In this document: piece after piece, positions 27,237-35,352 of the stretch | Layout: each line of letters starts with the position of its first letter | Numbering within the stretch: position 1 is the first letter of the stretch | Source: JACDAN01 sp963827705 | GTDB taxonomy: Bacteria > Actinomycetota > Thermoleophilia > Gaiellales > Gaiellaceae | Reading direction: 5' to 3' | Length of the DNA stretch: 64,000 bases | Assembly: GCA_963827705.1 (NCBI GenBank) | Contig: CAWHBN010000015.1 | Location: 31,112-95,111 of the forward strand | Program-made: the position numbers and the translations under genes | The notes under the pieces: generated by a model | What the model saw: only the letters and a program-made list of their open reading frames with translations | Told to the model about the DNA's origin: nothing | Database searches by the model: none

Positions 27237-28810
27237 CCAGAGGCCTTGTTCTGGTTGCCGCCGAGCTGGTTGAACCGGGACACGGCCCGCCTCCCGTCGT
27301 CGTATCTGGCCTCGGAGAACTCGACGAGCGAGCCGCCCTTGCCTCCGCAGCCCAGATTGTCCCGCACGACGTTGTGCGACGACCCCTGCAGGACGATCGA
27401 CGGTCGCAGGCCGCCGACGAACGTGTTCCCGACGATGCGGTTCCGGTCGCCGCCGACGTCAACGACGATTCCGGCTTTCGAGCGGACGATGCGGTTGAAC
27501 GCGAAGGTGTTGCGCCTGGAGCCGGCGCCTTCGTGCCACCACTCGACGTTGATCCCGACGAGCGCGTCGACGATCAGGTTGCGGGCGAACGTCGACCCGT
27601 GCGTCGAGTGCTCGACGTAGATGCCGGTCCGCGTCTCGGAGATCTTGTTCCGCACGACCGTCGTGCGCGTCGACGAGCCCACGGTCTCGATCCCGTCCCA
27701 CCTGGCGCGCCGGACCGTGTTCCCGATCACCGCGGCCTCCACGCCGCCGGTCCAGATGCCGCCCTCGTTCGTGCCGCAGCCCGGCGTGCTGTACTTCGCC
27801 GCCGTCCAGCAGGCGTCCCTCGACGGATCGCGGATGTCTGCGACGACGTTGTCGAGCACGACCCCATGAAGGTCCGCGGCGGGGCGCCCGTGCTCCTGTT
27901 GCTGGAGGATCACCCCGAACGACGTGAAGCCGCGGACTCGCGAGCGGATCACGCTCGTGTCCCGCGACTCGTCCGAGCCGAGGGCGACGACGCCCGCCTC
28001 GCCGCCCCCGTCGCTCTCGATCTGCGAGTCCTGAACGGAGACGCTCGAGTACGCGCCCCAGACGTTGACTCCGTCCGTGCGAACCCGGGTGATGCGAAGG
28101 CGCTGGAGGCGGACGTCACTCGAGCCGTCGAAGACGGCGATCGCGATGCCGCCGTCCTCGTCTGCCGGCGGGCCGCCTCCGTCGAGCGCGAGGTCCGAGA
28201 CCCTGATGTTGTTGCCCTTGGCGACGAGGAGCGCCCAGTAGCGGGCTCCGGGCCTTGGCGCCAGCACCGTCTCCGCGCCCGAGCCGACGAGGCGGGCGCC
28301 GCTGCCCAGCCGGAGCTCGTTCACGACGTAACGGCCGGGTGCGAGACGGACCGTGACGTCGCCCCGCGCCAGCGCTCTCCGGGCGCGCGCGAAGGAGGAG
28401 CCGGGCGACGCGTCGACGATCTCCGACCCGGACGCCTCGACCGTCAAGTCACTCGGCTTCGTCGACCGTCGGCGACCCAGGTTGTCCACGGCCTCCACGC
28501 GCAGCCGGTGGCGTCCTTGTGGGAGGAGGGCTGGATCGACGTCGAGCCGGTAGGGCTTCGTCGTGTCGGAGCCGAGCGGGCGTCCGTCGAGGAACCAGCT
28601 GACGGCGGCGACACGGCTTCCGCGCAGCGCACGCGCGTTGGCTTCGAGCGCGACGGGCTTCGTGAGGCGCTCGGGGCCGAGGAACTCGACGGTGGGAGAG
28701 TTCCCCGTCGACGGGTCGGAGACCGGCGGCTCCGACGCTTCCGAGCACCCCGCCGCCGCGGCGAGAACGGCGGCTACGAGCCAGATCAGGGTTCGTTTTG
28801 GCGGCGCGAC
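27230..28810 (-). CDS. Secreted right-handed beta-helix lipoprotein
   Basis: About 527 residues. The N-terminus KRTLIWLVAAVLAAAAGC has a lipobox (AAGC), so the mature protein is a lipid-anchored surface protein. An Ig-like domain (VSWFLDGRPLGSD, RLRVEAVDNLGRR) follows, then a long parallel beta-helix (NosD/Pectate-lyase-like) with repeating turns such as NNIRVSDLALDGG, VRLQRLRITRV and NTVRRARWDGIETV. Such folds act on polysaccharide chains as lyases or epimerases. The start is unclear: no ATG, GTG or TTG exists in frame upstream of the signal region; GTC 28808-28810 heads the plausible N-terminus, so a base change is likely. Divergent from the Wzz/BY-kinase gene. Confidence 0.75.
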   Translation of the reverse strand, partial: VAPPKRTLIWLVAAVLAAAAGCSEASEPPVSDPSTGNSPTVEFLGPERLTKPVALEANARALRGSRVAAVSWFLDGRPLGSDTTKPYRLDVDPALLPQGRHRLRVEAVDNLGRRRSTKPSDLTVEASGSEIVDASPGSSFARARRALARGDVTVRLAPGRYVVNELRLGSGARLVGSGAETVLAPRPGARYWALLVAKGNNIRVSDLALDGGGPPADEDGGIAIAVFDGSSDVRLQRLRITRVRTDGVNVWGAYSSVSVQDSQIESDGGGEAGVVALGSDESRDTSVIRSRVRGFTSFGVILQQQEHGRPAADLHGVVLDNVVADIRDPSRDACWTAAKYSTPGCGTNEGGIWTGGVEAAVIGNTVRRARWDGIETVGSSTRTTVVRNKISETRTGIYVEHSTHGSTFARNLIVDALVGINVEWWHEGAGSRRNTFAFNRIVRSKAGIVVDVGGDRNRIVGNTFVGGLRPSIVLQGSSHNVVRDNLGCGGKGGSLVEFSEARYDDGRRAVSRFNQLGGNQNKASGC

Positions 28811-28825
28811 GTTATCTACAGAGTA

Positions 28826-30337
28826 ATGGCTCCTCAGGTGAATGGGCTGCCGGCGTACTCGACGCCTCCGCTTCCCCCGGACCAACCCGTCGAGACCGGC
28901 CGCTACCTCGACTCGCTCCGCCGGAGCAAGTTGCTGATCGTGTTGATCGTGGTGCCGCTCACCGCCGCGGTCCTGGTCGTTTCGCTGATGCTGCCGAAGA
29001 CCTACCGCGCCACCTCGAAGGTCGTCGTCGCGGGCGTCTCGGATCCGCTCCAGAACCGCGACGTCGAGACGATCGAGCGCCGCCTCGCGACGATCGACGC
29101 GTTGATCACGACACGGGAGACGCTGCGCCGGGCGGCGCGAAGGGTTCGGGGCGAGACCGTCGCGACCCTCGACGAAAGCGTCAGCTCCTCGGTCGACCCG
29201 GCCGCGAACATCATCAACATCTCCGCGACCGACGAGACCCCTCGAGGGGCCGCCCGAAACGCGAACGCAGTCGCCACCACGTTCGTGAACGCGGAGCGAC
29301 GGGCTGAACGGCGCCGCCTGAACCGGGCTCGCGCCACGCTCAAACAGGACCTCGCCGCGCTCGAGGGCAGGCGGGGCGAGCAAGCGGCCAGTGAGCGTGC
29401 CGACATCCGGGCGCAGATCAGGGATCTCAACCTGAACGCAGCCGGGACGGGCACCGAGCTCGCGGTCGCCGAAGCGGCCCAGCCACCGACCCAGGCGTAC
29501 TCGCCGCGTCCACTCCGAAATGCGGCCTTCGGATTCTTCGCCGCGATCTTCATCGCGACTCTCGTCGTTCTGGCGCGTGCCCAGCTCAAGCCGCGGGTCA
29601 GTGGAACGAGGGAGCTGAGCAGGCTCCTGGAGCTGCCGGTGCTCGCCGAGGTTCCGTACGTCCGGCGCCCGATGGGCCATCGACCGCAGGCACTGAGCGC
29701 GGTGGAATACGAGGCGTACCAGACGCTCGCGGCTTCGCTCCGGCGGCGTCTGCCCGCGACGAGCCAGCGAACCATCCTCGTCACCAGCGCGCTCCGCGGG
29801 GAGGGCAAGACCGAGGTCACGGCGGCGCTCGGGCTCGTCCTCTCGCAGGCGATGCACAGGACGTGGCTCGTCTCCGCCGACATGCGCCGGCCCAAGCTCC
29901 ACGAGCTGTTCGACGTCGAGCAGACTCCCGGCCTTTCCGAGGTCCTCGTGGGGGCGAGAAACGGCGGCTCGCGCGGCATCTTCCAGCTCAGCGCGGCGCG
30001 GACGGGCTCCGGGAGCCTGCACGTGCTGGCCAGCGGCCAGACGCCGCCTGATCCGGCCCAGCTGCTCGCGAGCGCCGCGCTCGACGACTTCTTCGAGGAG
30101 GTCAACGAATCGGAGTACGACTACGTGCTGCTGGACGGGCCTCCGCTCCTCGGTCTCGTCGACAGCCAGGTGCTCGCCCAGCGCGTCGACGGTGTGCTGA
30201 TCGTCTGCCGTCCCGACCGCCAGACTCAGGAGACCGCGCTCGCGCTCCGCGAGCAGCTCGCGCGCCTCGAGGTGAATCCCCTGGGCATCGTGATCGTGGG
30301 TGCGCGGGGGCCGACCCACACCTACCTCCCTGGGTAA
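28826..30337 (+). CDS. Wzz/BY-kinase-type chain-length regulator
   Basis: A 503-residue fused protein. A Wzz domain (YLDSLRRSKLLIVLIVVPLT as first membrane helix, LPKTYRATSKVVV) leads through a coiled region (about 145-215) to a second membrane helix (AAFGFFAAIFIATLVVLARA) and a cytoplasmic tyrosine-kinase-like ATPase. Walker A is SALRGEGKTEV, Walker A-prime is LVSADMRRPKL, and Walker B is VLLDGPPLL. The C-terminus lacks a Tyr cluster (single Tyr in THTYLPG), so autophosphorylation control may be reduced. It sets glycan chain length with the Wzy-type polymerase. ATG 28826. It converges with the ligase gene, overlapping by 16 bp. Confidence 0.88.
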   Translation: MAPQVNGLPAYSTPPLPPDQPVETGRYLDSLRRSKLLIVLIVVPLTAAVLVVSLMLPKTYRATSKVVVAGVSDPLQNRDVETIERRLATIDALITTRETLRRAARRVRGETVATLDESVSSSVDPAANIINISATDETPRGAARNANAVATTFVNAERRAERRRLNRARATLKQDLAALEGRRGEQAASERADIRAQIRDLNLNAAGTGTELAVAEAAQPPTQAYSPRPLRNAAFGFFAAIFIATLVVLARAQLKPRVSGTRELSRLLELPVLAEVPYVRRPMGHRPQALSAVEYEAYQTLAASLRRRLPATSQRTILVTSALRGEGKTEVTAALGLVLSQAMHRTWLVSADMRRPKLHELFDVEQTPGLSEVLVGARNGGSRGIFQLSAARTGSGSLHVLASGQTPPDPAQLLASAALDDFFEEVNESEYDYVLLDGPPLLGLVDSQVLAQRVDGVLIVCRPDRQTQETALALREQLARLEVNPLGIVIVGARGPTHTYLPG

Positions 30338-31659
30338 CCGGCGCGGAGCGCCGTCCCTGCCCAGATCAAGGCCGCGACGAGCCAGAGGTGGCGCCAGTGC
30401 AGAGTGTCCACGAAGGAGCTGTTGACGAGGAGGCCGCACCAGGCGGCCAGCAGCGCGGCGGAGCCGATCCCGTACGTGTCGACCCCGACCACGACGTTCC
30501 TCGCGGCGAAGCCGAGTGTGAGGAGCATCAGCGTGAAGATGAGCAGCGCGCCAACCACACCCTCCTCGGCCAGCGCCCGGACGTACGTGCTGTGGGCGGA
30601 CAGCTCGGAAACCGCCTCGAACTGGCCCGGACCGATCCCGAGCGGATGGGTCGCGGCGATCTCGACACCGGTCGCCTGAGTGCCGAACCGCTGGACGTCG
30701 TAGTCCTGGAGGCCCGCACGCTGGGTCAGGAAGCTCGCGGACGAGGTGGCGGCCACGACGCCGAAGAGCGCGGCGCCCGCGACCAGCGCGACCGCCAGCA
30801 AGGTCATCGCCCGCCGACCGCCGCCGCGGCGAAGCGCGAGGACGACGAGGAGGACGAGCATGCCGACGGCGAGATTCAGCCAGGCGGCCCGCGAGAACGA
30901 GAAGACGACGCCGACGGTCAGCACCGACAGCAGCAGCAGCTTCGTCGAGAGGCGGAAGCGCAGCAGGCGCGGCGAGACGGTCTCCTCCATCAGGATCAGA
31001 ACGGCCGGGACGAGAAACGGCCCGAAGACGTTGGGATCCTTGAACAGGCCCTGCGCACGGGGACCGTCCACGAACGCGGAGGCGCCCGGGAAGGGCGCGA
31101 CGAGCGCGAGGCAGGCAACGGCGGCCGACAGCGCGGCGCCGACCAGGTAGGCGAGCAGGATCAGGCGCGCACGCCGGACCGAGCAGACGTAGGCGCAGAA
31201 CCAGAGGGCGAACACGCCGAGGTAGAGCGTGATCGCGAAGTAGGCGACCGCGCGCGCGCCGTCGGTCGCGACGGTGGCGGCCAGCAGGTTCAGGGCGAGG
31301 AAGCCGGCGACGAGCACGCTCACGCTGAGCGGGACGCGCTCGAGGAAGAGGCGGCCGGTCACGAACGCCACAGCGATGACCACGGCAAAAACGAGATCCG
31401 AAGGGGCAGGCTCGATCCGGACGACCGCCAGGAGCAGCACGCCGAGCGCAACCGCGGCGTCGTAGCGCGACAGCGCCAGGGCCAGCGTTCCGAGCAGCCC
31501 GACGCCGAAGGCCGCCACGATGGGAACGGGCAGAGGCGACCGGCCGAGGACGACGCCGACGGCCAGGAAGAGCAGGACGAGCGCCGCCGCGCCGAACGCC
31601 CAGCCCACCCACCCGAGGTCGAGTCGGCGGCGGACGCGGACGGGGTGGGCGATCTCCAC
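30322..31659 (-). CDS. O-antigen ligase/polymerase (WaaL/Wzy-type membrane protein)
   Basis: A 445-residue polytopic protein with about 12 membrane segments and one large extracytoplasmic loop. The family signature region reads GPRAQGLFKDPNVFGPFLV and the later HPLGIGPGQFEAVSELSAHSTY holds the conserved His and Ser-Tyr motif of WaaL/Wzy enzymes. It joins or polymerises undecaprenyl-linked glycans outside the membrane. GTG 31659 follows AGGAG. It diverges from the GT4 gene. Confidence 0.87.
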   Translation of the reverse strand: MEIAHPVRVRRRLDLGWVGWAFGAAALVLLFLAVGVVLGRSPLPVPIVAAFGVGLLGTLALALSRYDAAVALGVLLLAVVRIEPAPSDLVFAVVIAVAFVTGRLFLERVPLSVSVLVAGFLALNLLAATVATDGARAVAYFAITLYLGVFALWFCAYVCSVRRARLILLAYLVGAALSAAVACLALVAPFPGASAFVDGPRAQGLFKDPNVFGPFLVPAVLILMEETVSPRLLRFRLSTKLLLLSVLTVGVVFSFSRAAWLNLAVGMLVLLVVLALRRGGGRRAMTLLAVALVAGAALFGVVAATSSASFLTQRAGLQDYDVQRFGTQATGVEIAATHPLGIGPGQFEAVSELSAHSTYVRALAEEGVVGALLIFTLMLLTLGFAARNVVVGVDTYGIGSAALLAAWCGLLVNSSFVDTLHWRHLWLVAALIWAGTALRAGYPGR

Positions 31660-31686
31660 GAGCGCTCCTCAGCTACCCGGCCGCGC

Positions 31687-32796
31687 GTGCTGCTGCTCGT
31701 CACGCTGGCGGAGGTCGGCGGGGCGCAGTCCTACGTCGCGTCGCTCTTGCCGGCGCTGGTGGGCCGGTTCGACGTCACGGTGGCGGCTCACGGGGCAGGG
31801 CCGTTGCGCGACGCGGCCGAGGCGGCCGGCGTGCGCTTCGTTCCGCTCGCGAACGTCCGGCGTCCGGTGAATCCGGTTCGCGACCTCGCGGGCCTCCTCG
31901 AGCTCGTCCGCCTCCTGCGTCGCGAGCGCCCGGACATCCTGCACGCGAACAGTTCGAAGGCCGGCGTGCTGGGCCGGCTCGCCGCGGCGCTCACAGGCGT
32001 GCCGATCCGAATCTTCACGGCGCACGGCTGGGCGTTCGCCGCCCACTCGGGTCTCGCCGCCCGCGGCTACCGCGCCGCGGACAGGCTGATGCGACCGCTG
32101 ACCACGGCCACGATCTGCGTCTCCGAGCGGGAGCGCGAAGCCGGGCTGGAGGCACGCACGTGCGACGACGACGCGACGGTGGTGATCCCGAACGCGGTTG
32201 ACGTCGGCGCGGCGCCGCGATCGGTGTCCACGCGGCAGCCGCCGCTGCTGGTCACCGTCGGCCGGCTGAAGGCGCCCAAGGACTTTCCCACCTTCGTCCG
32301 GGCACTCGGCCGCCTCCAGACCGGGTCGTTCGAGGCGATGATCGTCGGCGACGGGCCCGACCGGCCGCTCCTGGAGGAGGAGATCCGCTCGGGCGGGCTT
32401 TCGGACGCCGTCCGTCTCACGCGGGAGCGCCACGACGTCCCAGACCTGCTCGCCGCCGCCGATGTCTTCGTGCTGGCGAGCCGGTCCGAAGGGCACCCGG
32501 TCTCCGTCCTGGAGGCCATGGCGGCCGGGCTCCCGGTCGTCGCGTCGCGTGTCGGCGGCGTCCCGGAGCAGGTCGTCGACGGCGAGACGGGCCTGCTCGT
32601 CGACCCAGGGGATCCGAAGCCGCTCGCCGCCGCACTGGAGCGCCTGACCGGCGATCCGGCGCTTCGGCGCCGCCTCGGGGCTGCAGGCCGGGCGCGGGCG
32701 GAGGAGCGCTTCGACGTCGAGCCGTTCAGGCGCGCGCACCTGGAGCTCTACTCCCGCGAGCTCGCGACTCGCAGGCTGCCCGCTCCCATGCCGTAA
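31687..32796 (+). CDS. GT4-family glycosyltransferase
   Basis: A 369-residue GT-B glycosyltransferase of family 4, cytoplasmic, adding a sugar to the growing repeat unit. N-terminal acceptor domain: LLLVTLAEVGGAQSYVASLL; C-terminal donor domain: LLVTVGRLKAPKDFPTFVRA with the EGHPVSVLEAMAAGLPVV stretch carrying the E-x7-E motif. GTG 31687 keeps the first strand; GTG 31645 in the same frame is possible, and neither has a clear ribosome-binding site. The 3' end overlaps the convergent deacetylase gene by 49 bp. An imperfect hairpin at 32797-32847 directly after the stop may be its terminator. Confidence 0.88.
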   Translation: MLLLVTLAEVGGAQSYVASLLPALVGRFDVTVAAHGAGPLRDAAEAAGVRFVPLANVRRPVNPVRDLAGLLELVRLLRRERPDILHANSSKAGVLGRLAAALTGVPIRIFTAHGWAFAAHSGLAARGYRAADRLMRPLTTATICVSEREREAGLEARTCDDDATVVIPNAVDVGAAPRSVSTRQPPLLVTVGRLKAPKDFPTFVRALGRLQTGSFEAMIVGDGPDRPLLEEEIRSGGLSDAVRLTRERHDVPDLLAAADVFVLASRSEGHPVSVLEAMAAGLPVVASRVGGVPEQVVDGETGLLVDPGDPKPLAAALERLTGDPALRRRLGAAGRARAEERFDVEPFRRAHLELYSRELATRRLPAPMP

Positions 32797-33602
32797 CGGC
32801 GGCGGCGATACACCCCACGGAACGGGAGGGGCGTATCGTGGCCGCCGCCGAGCTTCGCGCGAAAGTCCAGCAGGCCGTCGCGCCGGTCGATCTGACGCCG
32901 ACGGAGCGCGAGACGGTCTGTGCCGCGCGAGTTACATCCGGGCTCGCACGAGACCGCGACGTGGAACCCGGCTGCGGCGACGAGTCCACGTTCGCGAGCC
33001 CCGAAGAGCCCGGAGGGGTACGAAAACGCGAGAACTTCACGCTCGAGGTGGTCCTCGAGAGTTAGCTTCGAACCGTTGATCTCCTCCCAGGCCGCGGTGT
33101 CGCGCAGCGAGAGGAGATTCGGGTGGGTGAGCGAGTGCGCCTCGAAGCGGAGCGTCCCCTCGCGGTCGAGGTCGACGATCTCGTCCCAGCCGAGCACAGG
33201 AGGCTGCGAGCGGTACCACCCGAAGCTCGCCCACCCGTCGACGACCGCCGGCGCGACGAAGACGGTCGCCCGAAAGCCGCGCTCGGCCAGCAGCGGTTGC
33301 GCCTGCTCGGCCACGTCGACGAACCCGTCGTCGAAGCTGAGGCCGACCGTCCTGCGGCACGAAACTCCCTTGTCGACCAGCTTCGCGGCCTCGACGACGT
33401 CGACGACGCGGTAGGACTCGGTGGCGAGGTAGTCCATCTGTCGCCGGAAGTCACGCGGGCTGACAGCGAGCTCGTCGCGGTCGTCGGAGACCCGGTGGTA
33501 GAAGAGAATGCGCAGGCCGTCTCCTTCGTCTTGCCCATCTGTACGCGCCGCCCACGCGGTCGAACGCGCCCTGGTGGCGAGCGCCTTGAGGGCGTACTTC
33601 AC
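32748..33602 (-). CDS. Polysaccharide deacetylase (NodB homology)
   Basis: A 284-residue NodB-type deacetylase. Motif 1 is SFDDGF (Asp91, Asp92) and motif 2 is HSLTHPN (His156, His160), the metal triad of the family. LAFSYPSGLF is close to motif 3. It probably removes acetyl groups from the exported glycan. GTG 33602 follows GGGGAGG and shares GTGA with the stop of the upstream acyltransferase, so both are co-translated. No signal peptide is apparent. The 3' end overlaps the convergent GT4 gene. Confidence 0.87.
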   Translation of the reverse strand: MKYALKALATRARSTAWAARTDGQDEGDGLRILFYHRVSDDRDELAVSPRDFRRQMDYLATESYRVVDVVEAAKLVDKGVSCRRTVGLSFDDGFVDVAEQAQPLLAERGFRATVFVAPAVVDGWASFGWYRSQPPVLGWDEIVDLDREGTLRFEAHSLTHPNLLSLRDTAAWEEINGSKLTLEDHLEREVLAFSYPSGLFGARERGLVAAAGFHVAVSCEPGCNSRGTDRLALRRRQIDRRDGLLDFRAKLGGGHDTPLPFRGVYRRRRYGMGAGSLRVASSRE

Positions 33603-34756
33603 GTCAGCCTCCCCAGCATTCGACGAGCAGGCGCGAGGCCCTCGAAGTAGAAACGGCGGAGCGCCGGCGACCGCTTCAGCTGCATCCGCATCCTGATCCC
33701 GCCGACCCTCGCTGCGACGGCGGCCCTTCCCCTGAGCGTGCAGGCGAGCCCGAGGCCCTGGCACAGCGGCTCCATGCGGTCCGCGAGCTCGACCTTGTAC
33801 CGCTCGGCGCCTCCGAGGAACTCGACCCTGGTCGCTCCCTCGGCGGCAGCGTTCTCAATGGCGTCCAGCGTGTTGATCACGCCCGGCGAGAGACGCCCAA
33901 AGCTCGGGTCGAACGCGATGCGGTAGACGTACATCCGCCCCTCGAGCACGAGGTAGTAGTGGAACGCGACAGGCCGCCCGTCGATCTTGAGGGTGACGAT
34001 TCGCGGGATGCCGAGCGGCGCCAGCGCCCGGACCGTCGCGTGGTGGAAGCTCCTGCCGACCGGCGTCGCGAAGCCGGAGCCGTCGGGCCGCCCGTTCCAG
34101 CGGAGATCGTGCAGCGTGAAGGCATCGTCGAGCGCACGATCGAGCTCGTCCGCCGTCCGGGCGACTTCGACCTCCAGGCGGCCCGCCTCTGCGAGCTGCC
34201 GCCGCCGGCGCCGGTAGTGGTTTCGCTTCTTCGAGCTCAGCTTCGAGGTGTAGACCTCCTCCCAGCCCGGCGTGAGGTCCAGCACGGGCGCCTCTGACCG
34301 CTCGACCAGGCTCAGGCGGGAGGGGCCGAGGGCCTCGACGAAGCGGCTCCTGGCGGAGAGCCCGGAAAGGTCCGCAAAGTCGTGGCCGGCAGAGGTTCCA
34401 TGTTCGACGAGCGCCGACTCGATCTCAGCACGTTGATCGTCCTCGACGAGCACATCGGCGAGTGACGAGTCGTCGCCCCCGACGAACGAGAGCACGCGCA
34501 ACCCGTACCTGCGGCGCACGCACATCGGAAGCGCGCCGACCAACCGGCCGCCGCGGTACGCGACCTGGACGGACAGCTCGCTGTCAGCGCCGTAGTGCCG
34601 CAACCACTCCACCAGCCAGGCGTGGAGCAGGAACGGGCTCGGGCGCTCTTTCGACCGGACAAGGCTGTCCCACTGCTCCTCTCCGAGCGCGGCGAACGCG
34701 CTCTCGCTCGAGATCGTCTCGAGGGTCAGCCCGGCCGGAGCTGTCGCAACTCCCAT
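33599..34756 (-). CDS. CelD/FemAB-like GNAT acyltransferase
   Basis: A 385-residue member of the same class as those at 24789 and 36714. Typical stretches are SPFLLHAWLVEWLRHYGADS, AYRGGRLVGALPMCVRRRYG, SKLSSKKRNHYRRRRRQLAE (basic helix), VTLKIDGRPVAFHYYLV and FLGGAERYKVE. Shared blocks with the 36714 gene (SPFLLH.WL.EW.RHYG; LSSK) mark these two as close paralogues. It is coupled to the deacetylase by a 4-bp overlap, consistent with N- or O-acyl editing of a glycan. ATG 34756. Confidence 0.84.
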   Translation of the reverse strand: MGVATAPAGLTLETISSESAFAALGEEQWDSLVRSKERPSPFLLHAWLVEWLRHYGADSELSVQVAYRGGRLVGALPMCVRRRYGLRVLSFVGGDDSSLADVLVEDDQRAEIESALVEHGTSAGHDFADLSGLSARSRFVEALGPSRLSLVERSEAPVLDLTPGWEEVYTSKLSSKKRNHYRRRRRQLAEAGRLEVEVARTADELDRALDDAFTLHDLRWNGRPDGSGFATPVGRSFHHATVRALAPLGIPRIVTLKIDGRPVAFHYYLVLEGRMYVYRIAFDPSFGRLSPGVINTLDAIENAAAEGATRVEFLGGAERYKVELADRMEPLCQGLGLACTLRGRAAVAARVGGIRMRMQLKRSPALRRFYFEGLAPARRMLGRLT

Positions 34757-34773
34757 ATTGAGAAAGTTCCCCC

Positions 34774-35298
34774 TTAGAGACCCGGCGAGTCCACGGACCG
34801 CAGGAACTCGTCCGCGTCGCCCGAGCGCCGCACGACAACGACCCGCCTCCCGGCTCGCTCCCGCGCGAGCTCGGCAAGCAGCTCGCGCCGGACCCTCGTC
34901 CGGTAGCGCCACTGATTGCGGACGAACTTGCCGAGCGCTCCATGGACGGCGCCCGGCTCGGTCCCCGCCGGCGTGGCACCGCTCCCGCCGCGATCGAGCC
35001 TGCGCCGGCCGACCCGCCAAAGGCAGACGAGCGGCGAGACGTCGAGGAAGACGACGGTGTCCGCTTCCTCGACCCACTCGGGGAGGATGTCGTCGTACTG
35101 CGCGTCCGCGATCCACGCCGGCGCGGCGAGCTCGCTGCGCTGGACCGCCTCCCACTCGTCGGGCGGAGTCGGCACCCAGCCGGGCTTCCAGAACAGCGTG
35201 TCGAGGTGGAGCACGCGCACTCCGAGCCGGCGCCCGAGCTCGGCGGCGAGACTCGACTTCCCAGCTCCCACAGGGCCGATGACCGCGATCCGCTTCAC
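34774..35298 (-). CDS. P-loop adenylate-kinase-like/topology-modulation NTPase
   Basis: A 174-residue P-loop kinase-like protein. Walker A is GPVGAGKS, then LHLDTLFWKPGWVPTPPDEW with the acidic residue expected at the substrate pocket, AWIADAQYDD, and VVFLDVSPLVCLWRVGRR as a lid or Walker B region. It matches small kinases annotated as topology modulation proteins (FlaR), whose substrate is unclear. GTG 35298. It lies 18 bp upstream of the acyltransferase gene, so it is probably co-transcribed. Confidence 0.78.
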   Translation of the reverse strand: MKRIAVIGPVGAGKSSLAAELGRRLGVRVLHLDTLFWKPGWVPTPPDEWEAVQRSELAAPAWIADAQYDDILPEWVEEADTVVFLDVSPLVCLWRVGRRRLDRGGSGATPAGTEPGAVHGALGKFVRNQWRYRTRVRRELLAELARERAGRRVVVVRRSGDADEFLRSVDSPGL

Positions 35299-35352
35299 GC
35301 GCCCAAGACTAGGGCGTGGCTCACCCGCCCTCTGGTGGGGGAACTTCTAGAC

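Noticed and set aside
27230..31612. A 1,460-codon open frame on the minus strand
   Set aside because: Only the part up to about 28810 is real (beta-helix lipoprotein). The rest is antisense to the Wzz/BY-kinase gene and out of frame with the same-strand ligase gene at 30322-31659, with low-complexity Arg/Ala translation typical of high-GC shadow frames.
30388..31686. Long plus-strand open frame before the GT4 gene
   Set aside because: It is antisense to the ligase/polymerase gene and its translation is Arg/Glu/Gly-rich without motifs. The GT4 domain begins only near 31687.
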